DNA of 64,000 nt from Setophaga petechia (GCA_024362935.1 JANCRA010000039.1:5457040-5521039), one strand, 5' to 3'; counted from the stretch's first letter, positions 1-12,778 are shown. Notes: generated from the sequence alone by a model not told the origin. Program-made: numbers and translations.

Positions 1-3000
1 TTCTGGCCCAGCCTAGTGCTGCTCAGCCAACCAGACACCACTTCCTAGCACTGCATCTGCGCAGCTTTATTCCTTTGCTCAGTGCCTGCTGTTTGCACCA
101 GACTCTTGTCTTGGTGTTGCACAGGTTGCTCTGTCCTGCTGGTGTAAAGTCAGGTAAAGCCACATAAGTGCACAGACCCTCAGTTTTCCTTTCCTTTGCT
201 GCCAGCTGCTGCTTCTTGGTCACCACTTGCTAGCTGAGCATTCTCTGTCATCTTAAACACAGCATCTTCTCTGATCATGCTGGATCAGATTTCTTTTTCC
301 TTTAACTCCAGTGAACTTGCTTGTATGCTGAATTCCCTTTTCCCTTCCTGGGTGTCTGGCCATACATCTCTTAGGGATTTGCAATGCCTCACTCACACTT
401 TTTACAAGCAAACTTGCATATTAAGAGCCCCATTTTGAGGGGATTCGACGCACAAACTAAATTTTTACTTCAGGGTGCTTTGCTTCAAAGCAGTGAGTAA
501 ACAAATGCTGTATAGAGTTAAGAAATAATTCTAAGCTGGAATAATGAAGGGAAAGTCCTGTGGAAACTAGTAATTTTTTATCATTATTTATTTAACAGCA
601 CCTCTGAATGTGTTTCTGTATTTCTGTAGTGGTCTCAAAATATTTCAGAACCTCAGTCCTGCACTGGTGCTAGCAGATGAAAATGTTTTGACAAGATTTG
701 CTGAAGTGAAAGGAATGAACATCAAATGGGAATTGGTTGGCTGAGCGTGGTGTTTCACATGGATGATTGAATTAGAGATGGAAAAGTGTTTTTCTGGAGT
801 TTCAAACATTTTATGAGTGGTTAAAAAAACCAACAAAACAACCTACCAACAACTCTGATTTATGTAACAGTGGAAAAGAGGAAAATTACTTTCTTCCTCC
901 TCTTTTATTCTGTGTTTTTTCAAGCCTAGCAGGGTGTGGCTGGACTGTGTGGAAGGCAGAGTTCCCAGCCCTGCCATACAAAAGCACGTTAGTCATCTGC
1001 AAAGGGTGGATAAGGCAGAGCACTGCAGTTATTTGGAGGATGGTTTGATGGTTTTTAACACAAAGCTTTTCCCAGCTCTTTTACAGTATCCAGGGTGTTA
1101 ATCCCAAATGGTCTGGCCAGATTCCAGCGTGACAAATTCCATTCCGTTGATGAAACTTCTCCTGGCAATTTTGAGCGTATCAGCCTTGCTCACTTATCCT
1201 GAGCTATTGTGAGAGGCTGTTTTTAAAAAACATCTGTTTCACTGATGGCTGAGGTATCTGGAGAAATTCCTTGCAAGCCCAGGCTGAATAATTTTATGTC
1301 TGCTATGGGTTTGAGATTTTGGAGTACAAAGTGGCCTGCAGGTGACAGAGCTGTGTAAAATTAAGTTCATTCACCAGTGTCAGGCAGGAGGCCAATATGT
1401 GAGTCTTAAAGAGGGAGAGAGAGATGCATATACTTAAAAAATAGCAATTTAGTTTAAGCAGAAAATGCAGGAAATGTGGAGTTTCTCCAAGTGCCTCAAT
1501 CCTATTGTCATTTTCCTGTGTTATTTAGGCTCTTCTGAGATTCCTCAGAATATTCTTAACAATGTTTAGCCTTTGTTTATTGTTCACCTGTTGTTCTTGG
1601 AAAGACATGATAAGGAGTAATGAACTCAGCCTCATTACATCCTTCTGAGGGAGAGAAGTGTCTCTTCAAAACAGACACTCACGGGTTGGCTTTGTTACTG
1701 TCTTTTGTTGCTGGTGAGAGGAATGCCGTCATGGTTAGCAGGGACTGGCCAGAGCAGAAAATATTCGGTGCTGACCTAGGCTTCCTTAGGAAATGGGGAC
1801 TCATCCATCCTGTCTAAACATTGCAAGACTTGTTTTCCATTTTCTGTCAAATAGCTGCTGTCAGACTGCACAAAATAGGGGGCAACTAGTTGGGAACTCA
1901 GCAGCAGGAAAGAGCAGGAAGATCTGTACTCTGTTAAGATGACGTTGCTCGAGCGTGCTCTGGAGCTTGAGGTGATGCTGGTATGGGCAGCTTGGCTGCT
2001 CCACAGAGAGGGCAGCACTGGAGAGTATGGAGCAGCTTTTCCTCTCTGGGGTCGTTTTTTCCTCCACTCTGCATTAACTGAGCTTGTCTCCGCCCAGCAG
2101 ATGGCAAAGCTGGAGTTTAATTGTGCCTGCCTGGCCCAGGCTGTGGAATAGACACTCCCTGGTTGGAGGTCTTTAGGCTGTGAGTCACAAAGGTTACAGG
2201 CCCATAAAGTCATCTGGGCTTCCAGTGAGAGGGAGAAAGATGTGACAACCTCAACAATATTAGGAGCTGCATCCAACAGTCACTTCTTCACCTCTGATCA
2301 GCAGCATCTGTCCTCATAGATTCCTCAAGTGCACTTTGCTGGGGAAAGCACTGTAAGAGGAGTGTTGATTTCTCTGTGGGATTGAGGCTGAATGAAGCAC
2401 TAGGAGGACAGATCTTATTTCTCAAGCTGCTCTGGCAAAACACATGCTGTTAGGAGCTAAATCTCTAGAATTAGCGGAGCAGGAGATGGGGGAGATCTGG
2501 GGTCACCTTGTTCTCCGAGGTACTGGGACAGATCTGCTCTTGGAAGCTGCTGCTCCCATTCAGTGTGAAGTTCACTCAACATGGCAAATGCCTGGCTGTG
2601 AGACTTGGCTGATTTTGGCCCTTGGGATTTCTTTCCAAGCTAATCCTATCACCAGGGATTTGCCTGCACTTCACCTCACAAGCTGCTCAGCAGTTGCATT
2701 TGTTTTCTTCTAGTGCCTTTTACCATGAGAGTGTCCAAAAGCTCCTTAGCAGGCAGAGCATTGGTGAGCAGTTGTGCCCCAGGTGTTTGCAGCTCTACCA
2801 CGCAATGAGCCAACCTTGGACACACAAGATCTGTGAGGAACATGCTGATTCCTGCAGTGCTGGCTGGCTCACCAAGTTCCTAGGACAGTCCCACTCTCAG
2901 GATACTCATCCAGAGCTGCACAGCATCATTTTTGACAAGAAATTAATGTTTTACAGTCGGGACTGGAATAGATGGTATTTAATTTGGATTTAAGTTTCTC

Positions 3001-3720
3001 TTGTGATGTAGAAACTGTAACAGTGGTATTTTGCTGTGTTGCCAGAGTGGATCTTTTGCAGCTGCTCTTTCCTGAAAGCATTTGGCACAACATGCACAGT
3101 GTGTGCCTACCTTTAAGACGAGGTACATTAAATATTTTGTTATGCAGTAGCTGGCTGCAGTTGATTTATTCCTTTCCTCTTTGTGCCTCTGCTGGACCCT
3201 GCAGGAACATCGTGGCCCTCCTGCTGCCTAAAAGGGAGAATCGTCAGGGCCCAGAGCATAGGGCAGCAGGAGCCATTTGAATTTCCCAGTGCTGGTTTGT
3301 AGGTGCTCCTCAGCCATAGGCAGAACTGTACCCTTTCTGCTGGGTATCACTACTGAGAACTGCACCAAACGGGATCAGCCAAGGGGGATTTTTGCAGCCC
3401 AGTCCCACTGCTGTGTCCTAGAGGGGCATTTGGAGCTGTGGTAGCCAGTCCTGAGCGTCACACCCCCGGTGGAATAGTTCAGGCTTTGTTTGTATCCAGC
3501 CAGGCCATGCAGTGCTACAGAAAATTCCCAAACTGTTCATTCTGTGCTCCCTCAGCCATTCCCTGGTTTAGCAGCCTGTCTGCTCTGCGGTGAAGACTTC
3601 ACACCCTGTGGGGTCTTCCCTTATGAAATGGTTGAGATTTGAGAGAAAAAAACGTGAAGTGTGTTATACCACACTCAGCTGTTGTTGCAGTGCGTTGGTT
3701 TACTGCCTCTCCCCTTTCCT
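1..3720. other. Upstream intergenic DNA, no gene recognised
   Basis: No exon chain with coherent splice sites and a recognisable protein was found on either strand. Open frames here are short and lack family resemblance. By synteny with human 17q25 the next gene in this direction should be SLC25A19 on the plus strand, but none of its coding sequence was seen, so it probably ends before the window. I saw no clear plus-strand AATAAA that would mark its 3' end. Confidence 0.6.
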
Positions 3721-3769
3721 GACTTTTTTCCTACTAATTTTTTAATACCATTGTGCTGCAGCCTGCCCC

Positions 3770-5070
3770 TGGCCCGGAGGAAAGGGTGGAATTCACGCCG
3801 TTGTCACCCGTAGAGCGCCGGGACAGCCCCGCGGGGGACCGGGGCAGAGGGGTGAGTGCTGCCCGCGATTCCCCGGCAGGGCAGTCGGAAAAGCAGCGGC
3901 CGTGCCCGGGAGGGTGTCGGGGGTGCAGCCGGCCGTGCCTGGGGGAGCCCCGGAGTTTCCCGAGGAGCAGCCGGCCGTACCTGGCGCTCAGCCCGCCGTG
4001 CCCCGACGCTCGCAGGCGGTGGCGCTGCCGCAGCTGCCGCCGCTCTCCCGCCCGGCCCGGCTCGGCCCTCCCCCGGCTCGGGCGAGGAAATGACCTAAGA
4101 GGAAACCTGGGCCGTGCCGGGAGGGCGCGGGAGGTGCCGGCGATGTCCCGGCGGCCGGAGGACACAGCGGGGGCGGCCGGCAGGTCGGTGGGGCTGCGCT
4201 CGGCTCCCCCTGCCCTGGCCGGGCAGCGCGGGGGCTGCTTTCCCCGAGATCCGCCTCTTCCTGCGTCCGTGGCCCTTGGGCTTGTGCCAGCCGCGGGGCT
4301 GGAGCGACGGGAGGCAGCGGCGGGGGTTCCTGGGGGTGCGGTGGTCCAGCTGCCCCGGGCAAGAGGCGTCTCAACGCTGGGGGTTCCACTTGCGGTTCGG
4401 CGGGGATGGGATGGGGGTTCCGGGGGCTGGTAGAGCCCCTAGCGTAGACGCTATGGGGTGACAGAGGAGACTCTCTGCTCTTCTCCCTCTCCTTGCAGTG
4501 GCCAGGACTTGTCCAGCCCATACTGCCAGGTGTGACCCTACAGGTCACAGGTGCCTGCGTGATCCACCTGAGCTGGTGGATCAGCGGCAGATTGAGGGTG
4601 CTGACCCCAACCGAGTCAGCCCCCGGGACGGCTCGTCTAGCCGGGACCAGTGGCAGAGTGGTACCCACAGGTACCACAGTGGCAGTCGGTACCCGCAGGT
4701 GCCCCATGTCACCCACTGCCACCAGCCCCTCCGATAAGGCGGTGCTGGCAGGAGGGTCTCTAGTGCAGGCGAGACCTGGCCGGCTCGGCGTTCACACGCT
4801 GTGGTTTGCTCTGGCAGGGTTATTTGGCTCAGCAGCTCAAAGTAGCCGCGGCCATCCCAGGGAGCCGCGGAACGGAAGCTCCGGGAGAGGGGCCGGGCGG
4901 CGGCGGCACAGACGCTGCCAGGCGGGCTCGGGCGCTTCTCGCTGCGCTGCGTGCGGCGCTGTGCTCTCGCCAGGGTCCTGCTGCCTGGCGATGCTGCCGG
5001 TGGGACACGGGGCTGCTGGCGATCTCGGGCTGCTCCACTGGCAGTGCAGCATGGCCTGAGTGCAGATACA
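3770..5070 (+). promoter_or_regulatory. MIF4GD: CpG-rich promoter region of MIF4GD
   Basis: Two GC- and CpG-dense stretches (about 3770-4430 and 4590-5070) precede the first MIF4GD coding exon by 1-2.4 kb. The coding exon opens with a good acceptor (AG at 6111-6112, after a pyrimidine tract) 55 bases before the ATG, so at least one non-coding first exon must lie upstream. Strong GTGAGT donors at 3852 and 5352 are candidate ends of such an exon. Which one is used cannot be decided from sequence alone. Confidence 0.65.
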
Positions 5071-6167
5071 GAGAGGAGAGGTCGGCTAGGAAGGTGTTTG
5101 CCAACCAGACATGGCAAGGAGGGCACCCAGCTGCTTGTGAATCCACCAGGGAAAGAATCCCCAGTGCAAGTCCCAGGGTAGGCGAGAGCTTTGTCTGCGA
5201 AAGCAGCGTCGGCAGGTGGTCACCCCATGAGGCTGCTCTCTGCTCTGAGTTAATGTTGCGCTGTACGTGAGGGGACTCCCCGCGGTACCTGTCCCATCCC
5301 CCTAAAGGCTCTTGTCCTTTGATCTGGGTAGGGACCTGTTTGCAGAGAGGGGTGAGTAATGGCCGAGGAATTTCGACGAGCTGGCAAAACTCATTTGGCC
5401 GATTGCCTTCTCCTGTTTGTACTGCTGGTTTGGACAGCCCTGCATTTCCATCCATCAGATGCCGTGTGAATCAAAGCAAGCCCTTACTCTCTGTGCCGAG
5501 CATACCCTCTTGCTGTCTTCACTGTATCATGTAGCAGAAGAAAATAAATTTAGAGACTAGTTAGGAGCACTGCTGGTGCTGCAGAGCAGTGCTTGACTGC
5601 AGAGGGATGAGAGATGGGAGCTCTTGGGGATTTGACTGCTGAGTTTGCTGTGTCGAGCTGGGAGCTGAGGAAGCCTGGCTGTGGTGCAAGAGAGGTGCTC
5701 TAGTGAGTGTGTGTTGGGTGTTTTTGTACTGGATTTGATTCTTCGCAGATTTTTATATGAAAGCTGCTGAATTGGTGTTTAAAAGGCCCAAGGGAGCAGT
5801 GTGTGCCTTCCTGTGATACAACCACATATATTTTGAGTCTGCTTTGCCTGTAACATGTTTCTCATATCAGAAAAATATAAAGGCTCTGAAGTTATGTTAT
5901 CAGCTGGTAGGAGACAAGGCTTTAAAAGATGTGGGAATGAGGATTTGCACAGATCTAGAGGTAGAGTTGGTGCCCTAATAAGAGAGGAGTTTCTTTGGGG
6001 TGGGGAGCTGTCAGGAAACAGCCTGTGCTTCAACACTACCTGGGATGTGCCAAATGGGCAATGGGTGAAGGTTTGCCTCTGTCCAACTAAGCTCTGTGTG
6101 CTCCTTCCCCAGGGACTGTCACTAGCTCATCCATTGCCCTGACTCTTGCCCTTGGAGGAAACCAGTC

Positions 6168-8092
6168 ATGGGGGAAACGGGCAAGGAAGAGTACAAGATA
6201 CAGTCCTTCGACTCCGAGACTCAGAAGCTGCTGAAAACAGCCCTCAAAGGTCAGCAGGTTTTTATGAGCTCCTCTGCCACGCACGGCTTCTGCACCATTT
6301 AATGTGATTCTACTGGGACCTGCACAGACCTTGGCTGCTTTCCAGGGCTTGCTTTGAGCTGCTCCCTCAAAGCAATCAGGGGCCAAAGAGGGCTGGGTCC
6401 TAACAGCATTTCTCTTCTCTGCAGACCCCAGTAATGTGGACCTGGAGAAAGTGGCCAATATTATAGTGGACCAGTCCCTCAAAGACTCTGTGTTCAGCAA
6501 GGAGGCTGGGCGCATCTGCTACACCATCATCCAGGTGAGAGCTCCTGTCTGGACAGTGACACACCTGGGATGTTGTGTGGCTTGTCCCTGGGCTGGACCA
6601 GGAAGGGCTTTGCCCCAGTCACATGCTCCTACCCCTTGCCCGTCTCTCCTGTCCTGCCACTTGCCCCATGCAGTGGCAGCATCCAGAAGAGCAGTGGGCC
6701 AGCACAGGCAGCGAGTTGCAGCTTTTCTGCCTCTTTGGGAATCACAGAAGGGTATCACTCAGTGTGGTACTGCATCCGACTGCCCCTCCGGCACCCCTGT
6801 TTCATCCCTCCATCCTGTTTTTGTGGGCTTATAGGCAGAGAGCAAACAAGTTGGCCAGAGCATCTTCCGGAGGAGCCTGCTGAACCGGCTGCAGCAGGAG
6901 TACAAGGACAGGGAGGAGCTGCGCACTCGCTCACTCCAGGCCTGGATCTGCTACGTCACCTTCATCTGCAACATCTTTGACTACCTGAGGGTAAGCAGCT
7001 GGAGCAGCCAGCTGCTGCTGCCTGGAGTGCCAGTAGGGCCTGGGCATCCTGGGATAACAGAGCAGGGGTGGTGGGTGGGTGTTGTACAGAGCCCCAGTGC
7101 CATCGGGGCCAGAGCTGGTTCTTTGCACAAGGATGCTGACAGAGCTGGTGCTATCTACAGGCTTGGAGAGGCAGAGGAAGTCTTCAGGAACAGTCACAAA
7201 GTCTCAGCTTCCTCATTTTGTACCTGGTGTTTGAAATCCCTTGATTTGCCTGATCCCAAATGTCCCAGACTGGACTGGTTCAGTTGCTGTGGGGTTTGTT
7301 GATGGAGTTTGGCTTCAGGTCTTTGTACAGTGTGTGAACTTTGAATTCCTGCTTGGAGGATGTGAAAATGATGCAAGTAGAGCTGCAAGCAGGAAAAATA
7401 CTGTTGGAACAAGAGTATTTCCCATGACTACCTGCTTACATTTAAAAATAGATTATTTTTACATCATTTGTTCAGCTCCTCTGGTTCCTGGAGACTCAAA
7501 TGTCTGATCTCTGATGAAAATCCCACTAACACAGCACAACTAAATCCTGCTCCCTTCTCCTTTGGAGAGCAGCAAGGGAATAACTATCTAAAATAGCTGC
7601 GGACTCCCTTCTGGCTCCAGGCTGGCAATGCTCCACTCTCCTTGCAGGTGAACAACATGCCCATGATGGCTCTGGTGAACCCTGTGTATGACTGCCTGTT
7701 CCGGCTGGCACAGCCTGACAGCCTGCAGAAGGAGGAGGAGGTGAGTGCAGGGAGAGCTGCTGATGTGCCTGCTGTCCTGCCAAGGACCTGTAAAAAGCAC
7801 AGCCCGGGGGGTGCAGAGGAGCCTCCACTGCTTTGTGCTCAGCCATCTGCTCTTCCTTCTGAAGGTGGACTGCTTGGTCCTGCAGCTGCACCGCATCGGT
7901 GAGCAGCTGGAGAAGATGAATTCCCAGCGGATGGACGAGCTCTTCTCCCTGCTCCGAGATGGTTTCCTTCTGCAGGAGGGGCTCAGCTCCCTGTCCCAGC
8001 TCCTGCTGCTGGAGATCATCGAGTTCCGGGCTGCTGAGTGGAAGATGACGGACGCTGCCCAGAAATATTATTACAGTGAAGTGACAGATTAA
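6168..8092 (+). CDS. MIF4GD: MIF4G domain-containing protein (SLBP-interacting protein 1, SLIP1)
   Basis: Five coding exons: 6168-6249, 6425-6534, 6835-6990, 7648-7740 and 7865-8092. They join in frame to 222 aa, the same length as I recall for human MIF4GD. The protein opens MGETGKEEYKIQSFD and ends KYYYSEVTD. Almost all of it is a single MIF4G fold of paired helices; the conserved stretches include LEKVANIIVDQSL, CYVTFICNIFDYLR and LLLLEIIEFRAAEW. Family knowledge: the protein bridges stem-loop binding protein on the 3' end of replication-dependent histone mRNAs to the translation initiation machinery, which allows translation without a poly(A) tail. It acts in cytoplasm and nucleus. The ATG sits 55 bases inside its exon, so the 5' UTR is spliced. 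The gene is tail-to-tail with MRPS7. All introns are GT-AG and no breaks were seen. Confidence 0.96.
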
Positions 8093-8759
8093 CCTCCCGA
8101 GGCAGAAGAATCCCCAGCACCTTCACCAGCAAGCTTCATACCAATTTGGAATTTTTCACATTGATTTTCTAGCACTCCCTGTAAATAGGATTTATACTGA
8201 CTAGAGCCTCTCTGCACCTACTGTCAGATGCAGCTGGTGCTGGTCTGACTTTGGAGGTTCAGAGCAGTGGGAAGGGCACACTTTACCCAGCAAGTTCTCC
8301 CACTGATTTTGTCTTAATATTGGGCTGTTGTCAGCAAAGGGCTTGGGAGGCTTGTAGCTCACACCAGCATTTTCTATGACTGTTAAAGAAAGCACAGTTT
8401 AGGCTGAGAACATTTTGCTTCACCCCAAAGCCAGCAGAGCTGTGGGAGGCAGCAGGGAAATCTCCCAGCTCTGGTTGTACCTGGTTCTCTGGGATGGGTC
8501 ACAGAACACACCATGGCCTCATAAACAGCTCAACCAAGTGCTTTTTTTCCCAGACTCCTACCAGCAGGCTGGCGGCACATGCATGCACACAGCCTCTTCC
8601 ACAGCCAGGAATACCTGCCACAGGGCAGCCTGCAACAGAAGAGGTCCCTGAGCACATGCAGGAACAGGTTTTATAGGTTTTATACAATAACTGTCACTTT
8701 TTTCCAGAATTTGCAAGTTTCAGCTACGGTATATTTCTTATAAGAGTGGAAGAGGAAGA

Positions 8760-8796
8760 AATAAAATAGTCTATTGAAGGATTCTTTTCCAATAAA
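8760..8796 (+). terminator. MIF4GD: MIF4GD poly(A) signals
   Basis: Two AATAAA hexamers on the plus strand (8760-8765 and 8791-8796) lie about 670-700 bases past the stop codon. They predict mRNA ends near 8785-8815 and a 3' UTR of about 0.7 kb. Confidence 0.75.
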
Positions 8797-9001
8797 AGTT
8801 TTCCAGTAACGTATGCCCTGCTTTCTCCTTGCACAGCTGCTGAGCTCTGAGCAACACTGAAGCGTTGCTCCTGACTGGAGCCCTATGGCTGAGATAACTC
8901 TGTTTGCTATGGTCTAGGGCCTCCGGGCTTTACACAACCAGGGTACCTGGAGCAACAAAGACAAAAGTCTGGAATCAGGAAACCTTTCCCATAAAACTGG
9001 T

Positions 9002-9081
9002 TTTATTTTGTCCACATTCCCATCAAATCTGTGCAGACCATGTTGCTGATGGCCAAAATCAAAAAGGGCCTTTTATTTATT
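9002..9081 (-). terminator. MRPS7: MRPS7 poly(A) signal candidates
   Basis: Minus-strand AATAAA hexamers occur at 9076-9081, 9072-9077 and 9002-9007, about 410-490 bases beyond the MRPS7 stop codon. They leave only about 200 bp to the MIF4GD mRNA end, so the two genes terminate tail-to-tail in a very short interval. The choice of signal is an inference. Confidence 0.55.
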
Positions 9082-9491
9082 GCCTGTTGTACCAATCCCC
9101 GTGGAAAAGGATCCAGCTCTGCTCTCAGCTGTGCAGCCAAAAACATTGCTGATCTGAGGAGCAGAGAGACTTTCAGATTTCAGATCCCCAGGAAACAGGT
9201 AAGTGAAAGATGGTTTTGTTTAGCGTTGCTGTAAGAAAAACATCTAAGGCTTGTCTTCACAGGGAAGTGATTATGAACTAACTGGAGCAGCCCCACTGAG
9301 GCTGGTAACTCAGACTCCCCCTTCCCCCGTCCAAACAAGCACAAAGGAAAAAAACCTCATGGTGATCGTGTGAGTGTTCCCTGGGTTAGAAAGAAGCTGC
9401 CTGCAATGGATATTCCACCTTGCCCTCTCCCAGGCTGGCAGCCCCAGGGCTCTGCTCTCCAGGCCGTGGCAGCGTGTCCCACGCAGGGTCC

Positions 9492-12400
9492 CTACCACCA
9501 GCGGAAGTGGGCGTACGCCCGGTTGGCCTCTGCCATCTTGTGCAGGACGTGCTTCCTCTTGATGACGGGCCCCTCATTGTTGAAGGCCAGGAGCAGCTCC
9601 TGGGAGAGTTTTTCTGGCATCAGCGTCCGGCGGTGCTTGTTCTCCCTGCACTCGGTGATCAACCACTTCATGGCCAGGAAGCGCTTCCGATTGTCCGTCA
9701 GCGGGACGGGCACCTGGGAAAGGGTTAAACATGGCAGGTATCAGCAAGTGCTCCTCCTCAGCAGCCACACTGCACCAGCTGCATCTGCAGGTGCTCACTG
9801 TGCTGCTCTCTGCAGCCTGACCCACTCCCCACAGCTAAGCCCTGCCAATTCTCCTGCTCTGTCCATAGGAACTGGCCACTGCTACTGAAATGGAAACTCT
9901 GGCCGGTCTGGGAGCTGGGTCCAGGCTGGTTTGAGTTAGCAGAGATGGGAAAGGGTCACCCCATCTCAGCACTGAATACAGAGAAGTGACAGAATCACAG
10001 TATGGTTTGGGTTGGAAGGGACCTTAAAGATCATCTCATTCCAAATGCCTCTACATCTCACCTCTCCTTTAGGCCCCAAGGGTTGCAGAGCCCATACTCA
10101 GAAACAGATTCTGCTCGTGTTTTAAATATCCCACGGGATCTAGGTGACCCATTTTGCCATGCTGACCTGCCCCAGGGGTTTGGGACCTCTCCCCAAGCAA
10201 CATAGTGCAGTGGAAAGGATGGGACTGGTAGTCCAAAGACTACCAATTCTTTTGCTGCTGATCTCTGTCTCTTTGGAAAATAGTTGCTGTGTATTTCTCC
10301 TCAAATCTAGTCAGAGAACCAGAGACTGCTGCTGATTAATGGTTGGACTTGATTGATCTTAGAAGTCTTTTCCAACCTTAAGTGATTCTGTCACAGGGGA
10401 AGCACAATACTCAGAGGTGAGGATCCTGATTTTGGACAGTTTCTAGGTGCTGTTTTATTGCAGATTACAAAGTGGCTCTTTCCAAGGAGAGATAATCTTG
10501 AGCTGATGGGGTGGAAACCAGTTCATTTGCCTCCCTAGCTAATTGTCTCACAACCAGATGTGCTCCCAGGCCCCCTTTCACCTGGTAGGTTTTGCCTCCT
10601 CTGGGGATGTTGCTGAGCCCGATGATGGGCTGGCAGTTCTTGAGAGCCTGGTGGAAAATGACGTACGGGTTGCATTCAATTGTCTCCTTCTCACTTTCTG
10701 GAGCTTTGTGGTACTTCTCAAGCTGCTTCCTTTTAATGGCCTCCAGAGTCTTGGAAGAAAGGCAAGAAAGAAGACATACAGGGCAGATGGATTCTCCCAC
10801 TCCATGAGGTTACATCACTTTTACGGGCGCCCCATTTTCAGCTGAGCAGCTGGTCCACCAGCCCCAGAGGCAAAAGACCCACTGGGAATTCTTTAACTCA
10901 AGTTTTACTTCACCCTCTTCCAGCTCTTCAGTCTCTTTTATCAGTCACTGCATTTCGGGTGAGGGGGATGAGCAGCACAAACCTGGGCCAGAAGCCAGGG
11001 AAGGGCAGGGACAAAGTGGAGCCAGGAATAGGGAGGGGTCTGTGCACTGAGCATCCTCCCCTGCAAAGCCTCCAGAGCCTGTGTGCTTTTCTGTAACCAG
11101 GACTCTGTAGTTAATTGGAAACATTTAGACAAAATGTTTCCATTTCAAGGGAGTTCAGGGGTGGAGGAGACCAGATGGGAACAGCAGTTAATAGCAGTGG
11201 CTGTGGGTCAGAGCAGGCTCAAAGCTGTGCCATTGTAGGTGACACATCTGTGGGACTTCAAGGGCAAGTTATACAGAGGGTAAGGCACGACAGAGAGCTG
11301 CAAAGATCTTTAGAGAAAATCATGCTTTTTAAGGGTATTCCCTGTGTTTATGCAGTACAGAAGAACACAGGGATACTGAAGGATGGAAAGAGAAGGTTCT
11401 CCATGAAGCTGTCACTTGCTGGTCTGTGAGCTAAGGAGGATGGGGCGATGTTACATTTTATCAAACAAATCATGTTTTATCAGAGGAATCATGCTGCAAG
11501 CAACATGTGGCAGATCAAAACACATCAGGACCACAGAGATGGATCACCCGAGTTCTGGTAATTCCCAGTTCCAGTGGGTTTGACATCCCAGCCTTCCATT
11601 TTGTCTAGTTTTAACATCATAGCGAGAAGAAACCCGAGTTCTTACCTGAGACATGAGGCTTCTGGCCAGCACTTTATTTCCACTCTTCATCATCATATTG
11701 GTGAATTTACTGTAAAGACAAAGTCAGATAGGATCTGAATGAATTCTGATTTTATCACCCAAAGAAATAAGCCTCCAACCCCCATCCCTTTGTGTTGTTC
11801 CCATGGTTAAGTGTGGGTGCTGCCAGATCTGCTGTAATTATCTCTAATCACTGCAGAACAATGGACTCGTTTTTGGGAAAAGATTAACCCAGAATACAGG
11901 GATTGTGCTGTAACAAAAGGCAATGTGAAGCCAGTAGGTAAAAGGAGAAGAGGGCAGCACAGTTCCCAGGCATTTCTGGAGAGAGGACGAGCTGCTTCTT
12001 TCTCTGACCTGATCATGGGGTCGCTGAACACAGAACTGGAGAGACTGGGAGGAGCAGCTTTGATGGGTCGAACAGCCTTAAGCTCCATTTGTTCCCTTTC
12101 CTCCTCAGTCAGCTCCTCTAACGGTTTCTGATGCGATTCCTTTTTCACTTCTGGCTCCAGGTAGCTGGGGTTGTAGCGGCTCCATCTCACGGGCATTATC
12201 CTGCAAGGAGCAAGAGAGGCGGGGCTGTAACCCAGTGCACGTGCTGTGTCGTGACAGGGATGCAGGCAGATGTGGACAGATGTGAAGACGCCTCAGAAGG
12301 AATGCTGGATGTGAAAGACATCACGTGGCACTGGGGCGAGCAGCTCAGTGCGGATTCCGTCCCTTTTGTCACTGTTCCTGTGGCCAGGCACTGGAAGGGC

Positions 12401-12774
12401 AGCGCAGGGCCCGGGGCCGTCACCGTCCCTGGAGCTGTTCGAGAGGCGCTGGGTGATGTGGTTTAGGGATTAGAATGGCAATACTGCGTGCATGGTCGCA
12501 CTGGATGACCTTAAAGGTCCAACCTTGACAGTTCTATGCCTGAGTGACCCGGCAAAACAGGCGGGGGGCCTGTCCGCGTGCTCCTGGCGCGGCGCAAACC
12601 CTCCCCGCACCCCCGGTGTGCTCCCGACGAGCCGCCCCCAGGCCTCCTCCCGCGCTTCCCGTGTTCCCGCGGTGGGGAGCAGCCCCTGGGGCGCCCCCCG
12701 GCCCCTGTCCCCGCTCACCGGGGCAGCCACGCCCGCAGCCGCCGGCCCAGCCCCGCCGCGCTGGGCGCCGCCAT
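9492..12774 (-). CDS. MRPS7: Mitochondrial small-subunit ribosomal protein uS7m (MRP-S7)
   Basis: Five exons in transcript order: 12719-12774, 12009-12200, 11646-11709, 10582-10749 and 9492-9713. They splice to 233 aa; human is about 242. The first ~30 residues ([19 protein letters not shown]...) have many Arg and Ala and no acidic residue, as expected of a mitochondrial targeting peptide. The S7 domain follows, with the conserved blocks [34 protein letters not shown] and the C-terminal [16 protein letters not shown]. Family knowledge: uS7m binds the 3' domain of 12S rRNA and organises the head of the 28S subunit in the mitochondrial matrix. The start codon lies in GAAGATGGCGGC, a match to the TISU element for very short 5' UTRs. 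The gene shares its promoter with GGA3. No frame disruption was seen. Confidence 0.96.
9990..10050 (-). repeat. CR1 LINE fragment, minus orientation (MRPS7 intron 4)
   Basis: The stretch reads ACAGAATCACAG, then GGTTTGGGTTGGAAGGGACC and AAAGATCATCT. This is the reverse complement of the typical avian CR1 3' end. It is truncated, as CR1 copies usually are, and lies inside the MRPS7 intron. Confidence 0.8.
10341..10392 (+). repeat. CR1 LINE 3' end, plus orientation (MRPS7 intron 4)
   Basis: GGTTGGACTTGATTGATC followed by AGTCTTTTCCAACCTTA and GTGATTCTGTCAC is the characteristic avian CR1 3' terminus. It faces the copy at 9990-10050 in the same intron, so the two form an inverted pair. Confidence 0.8.
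12435..12540 (+). repeat. Diverged CR1 3' end (MRPS7 intron 1)
   Basis: The motif series GAGGCGCTGGGTGATGTGG, TTTAGGGATT, CTGGATGACCTTAAAGGTCC, CAACCTTGA and TTCTATG follows the order of a CR1 3' terminus but is diverged. It sits at the edge of the CpG island of the MRPS7/GGA3 promoter. Confidence 0.6.
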
Positions 12775-12778
12775 CTTC
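12767..12778 (-). promoter_or_regulatory. MRPS7: TISU/YY1-type translation initiator of MRPS7
   Basis: Read on the minus strand this is GAAGATGGCGGC. It matches the published TISU consensus SAASATGGCGGC at all positions and also the YY1 core AANATGGCGGC. The MRPS7 ATG lies inside it. TISU genes have very short 5' UTRs and initiate without scanning, so the transcription start is expected within a few tens of bases upstream. Confidence 0.75.

Noticed and set aside
3753..5455. Several 150-240-codon frames near the MIF4GD promoter
   Set aside because: Same CpG-island effect; no recognisable protein in any frame on either strand.
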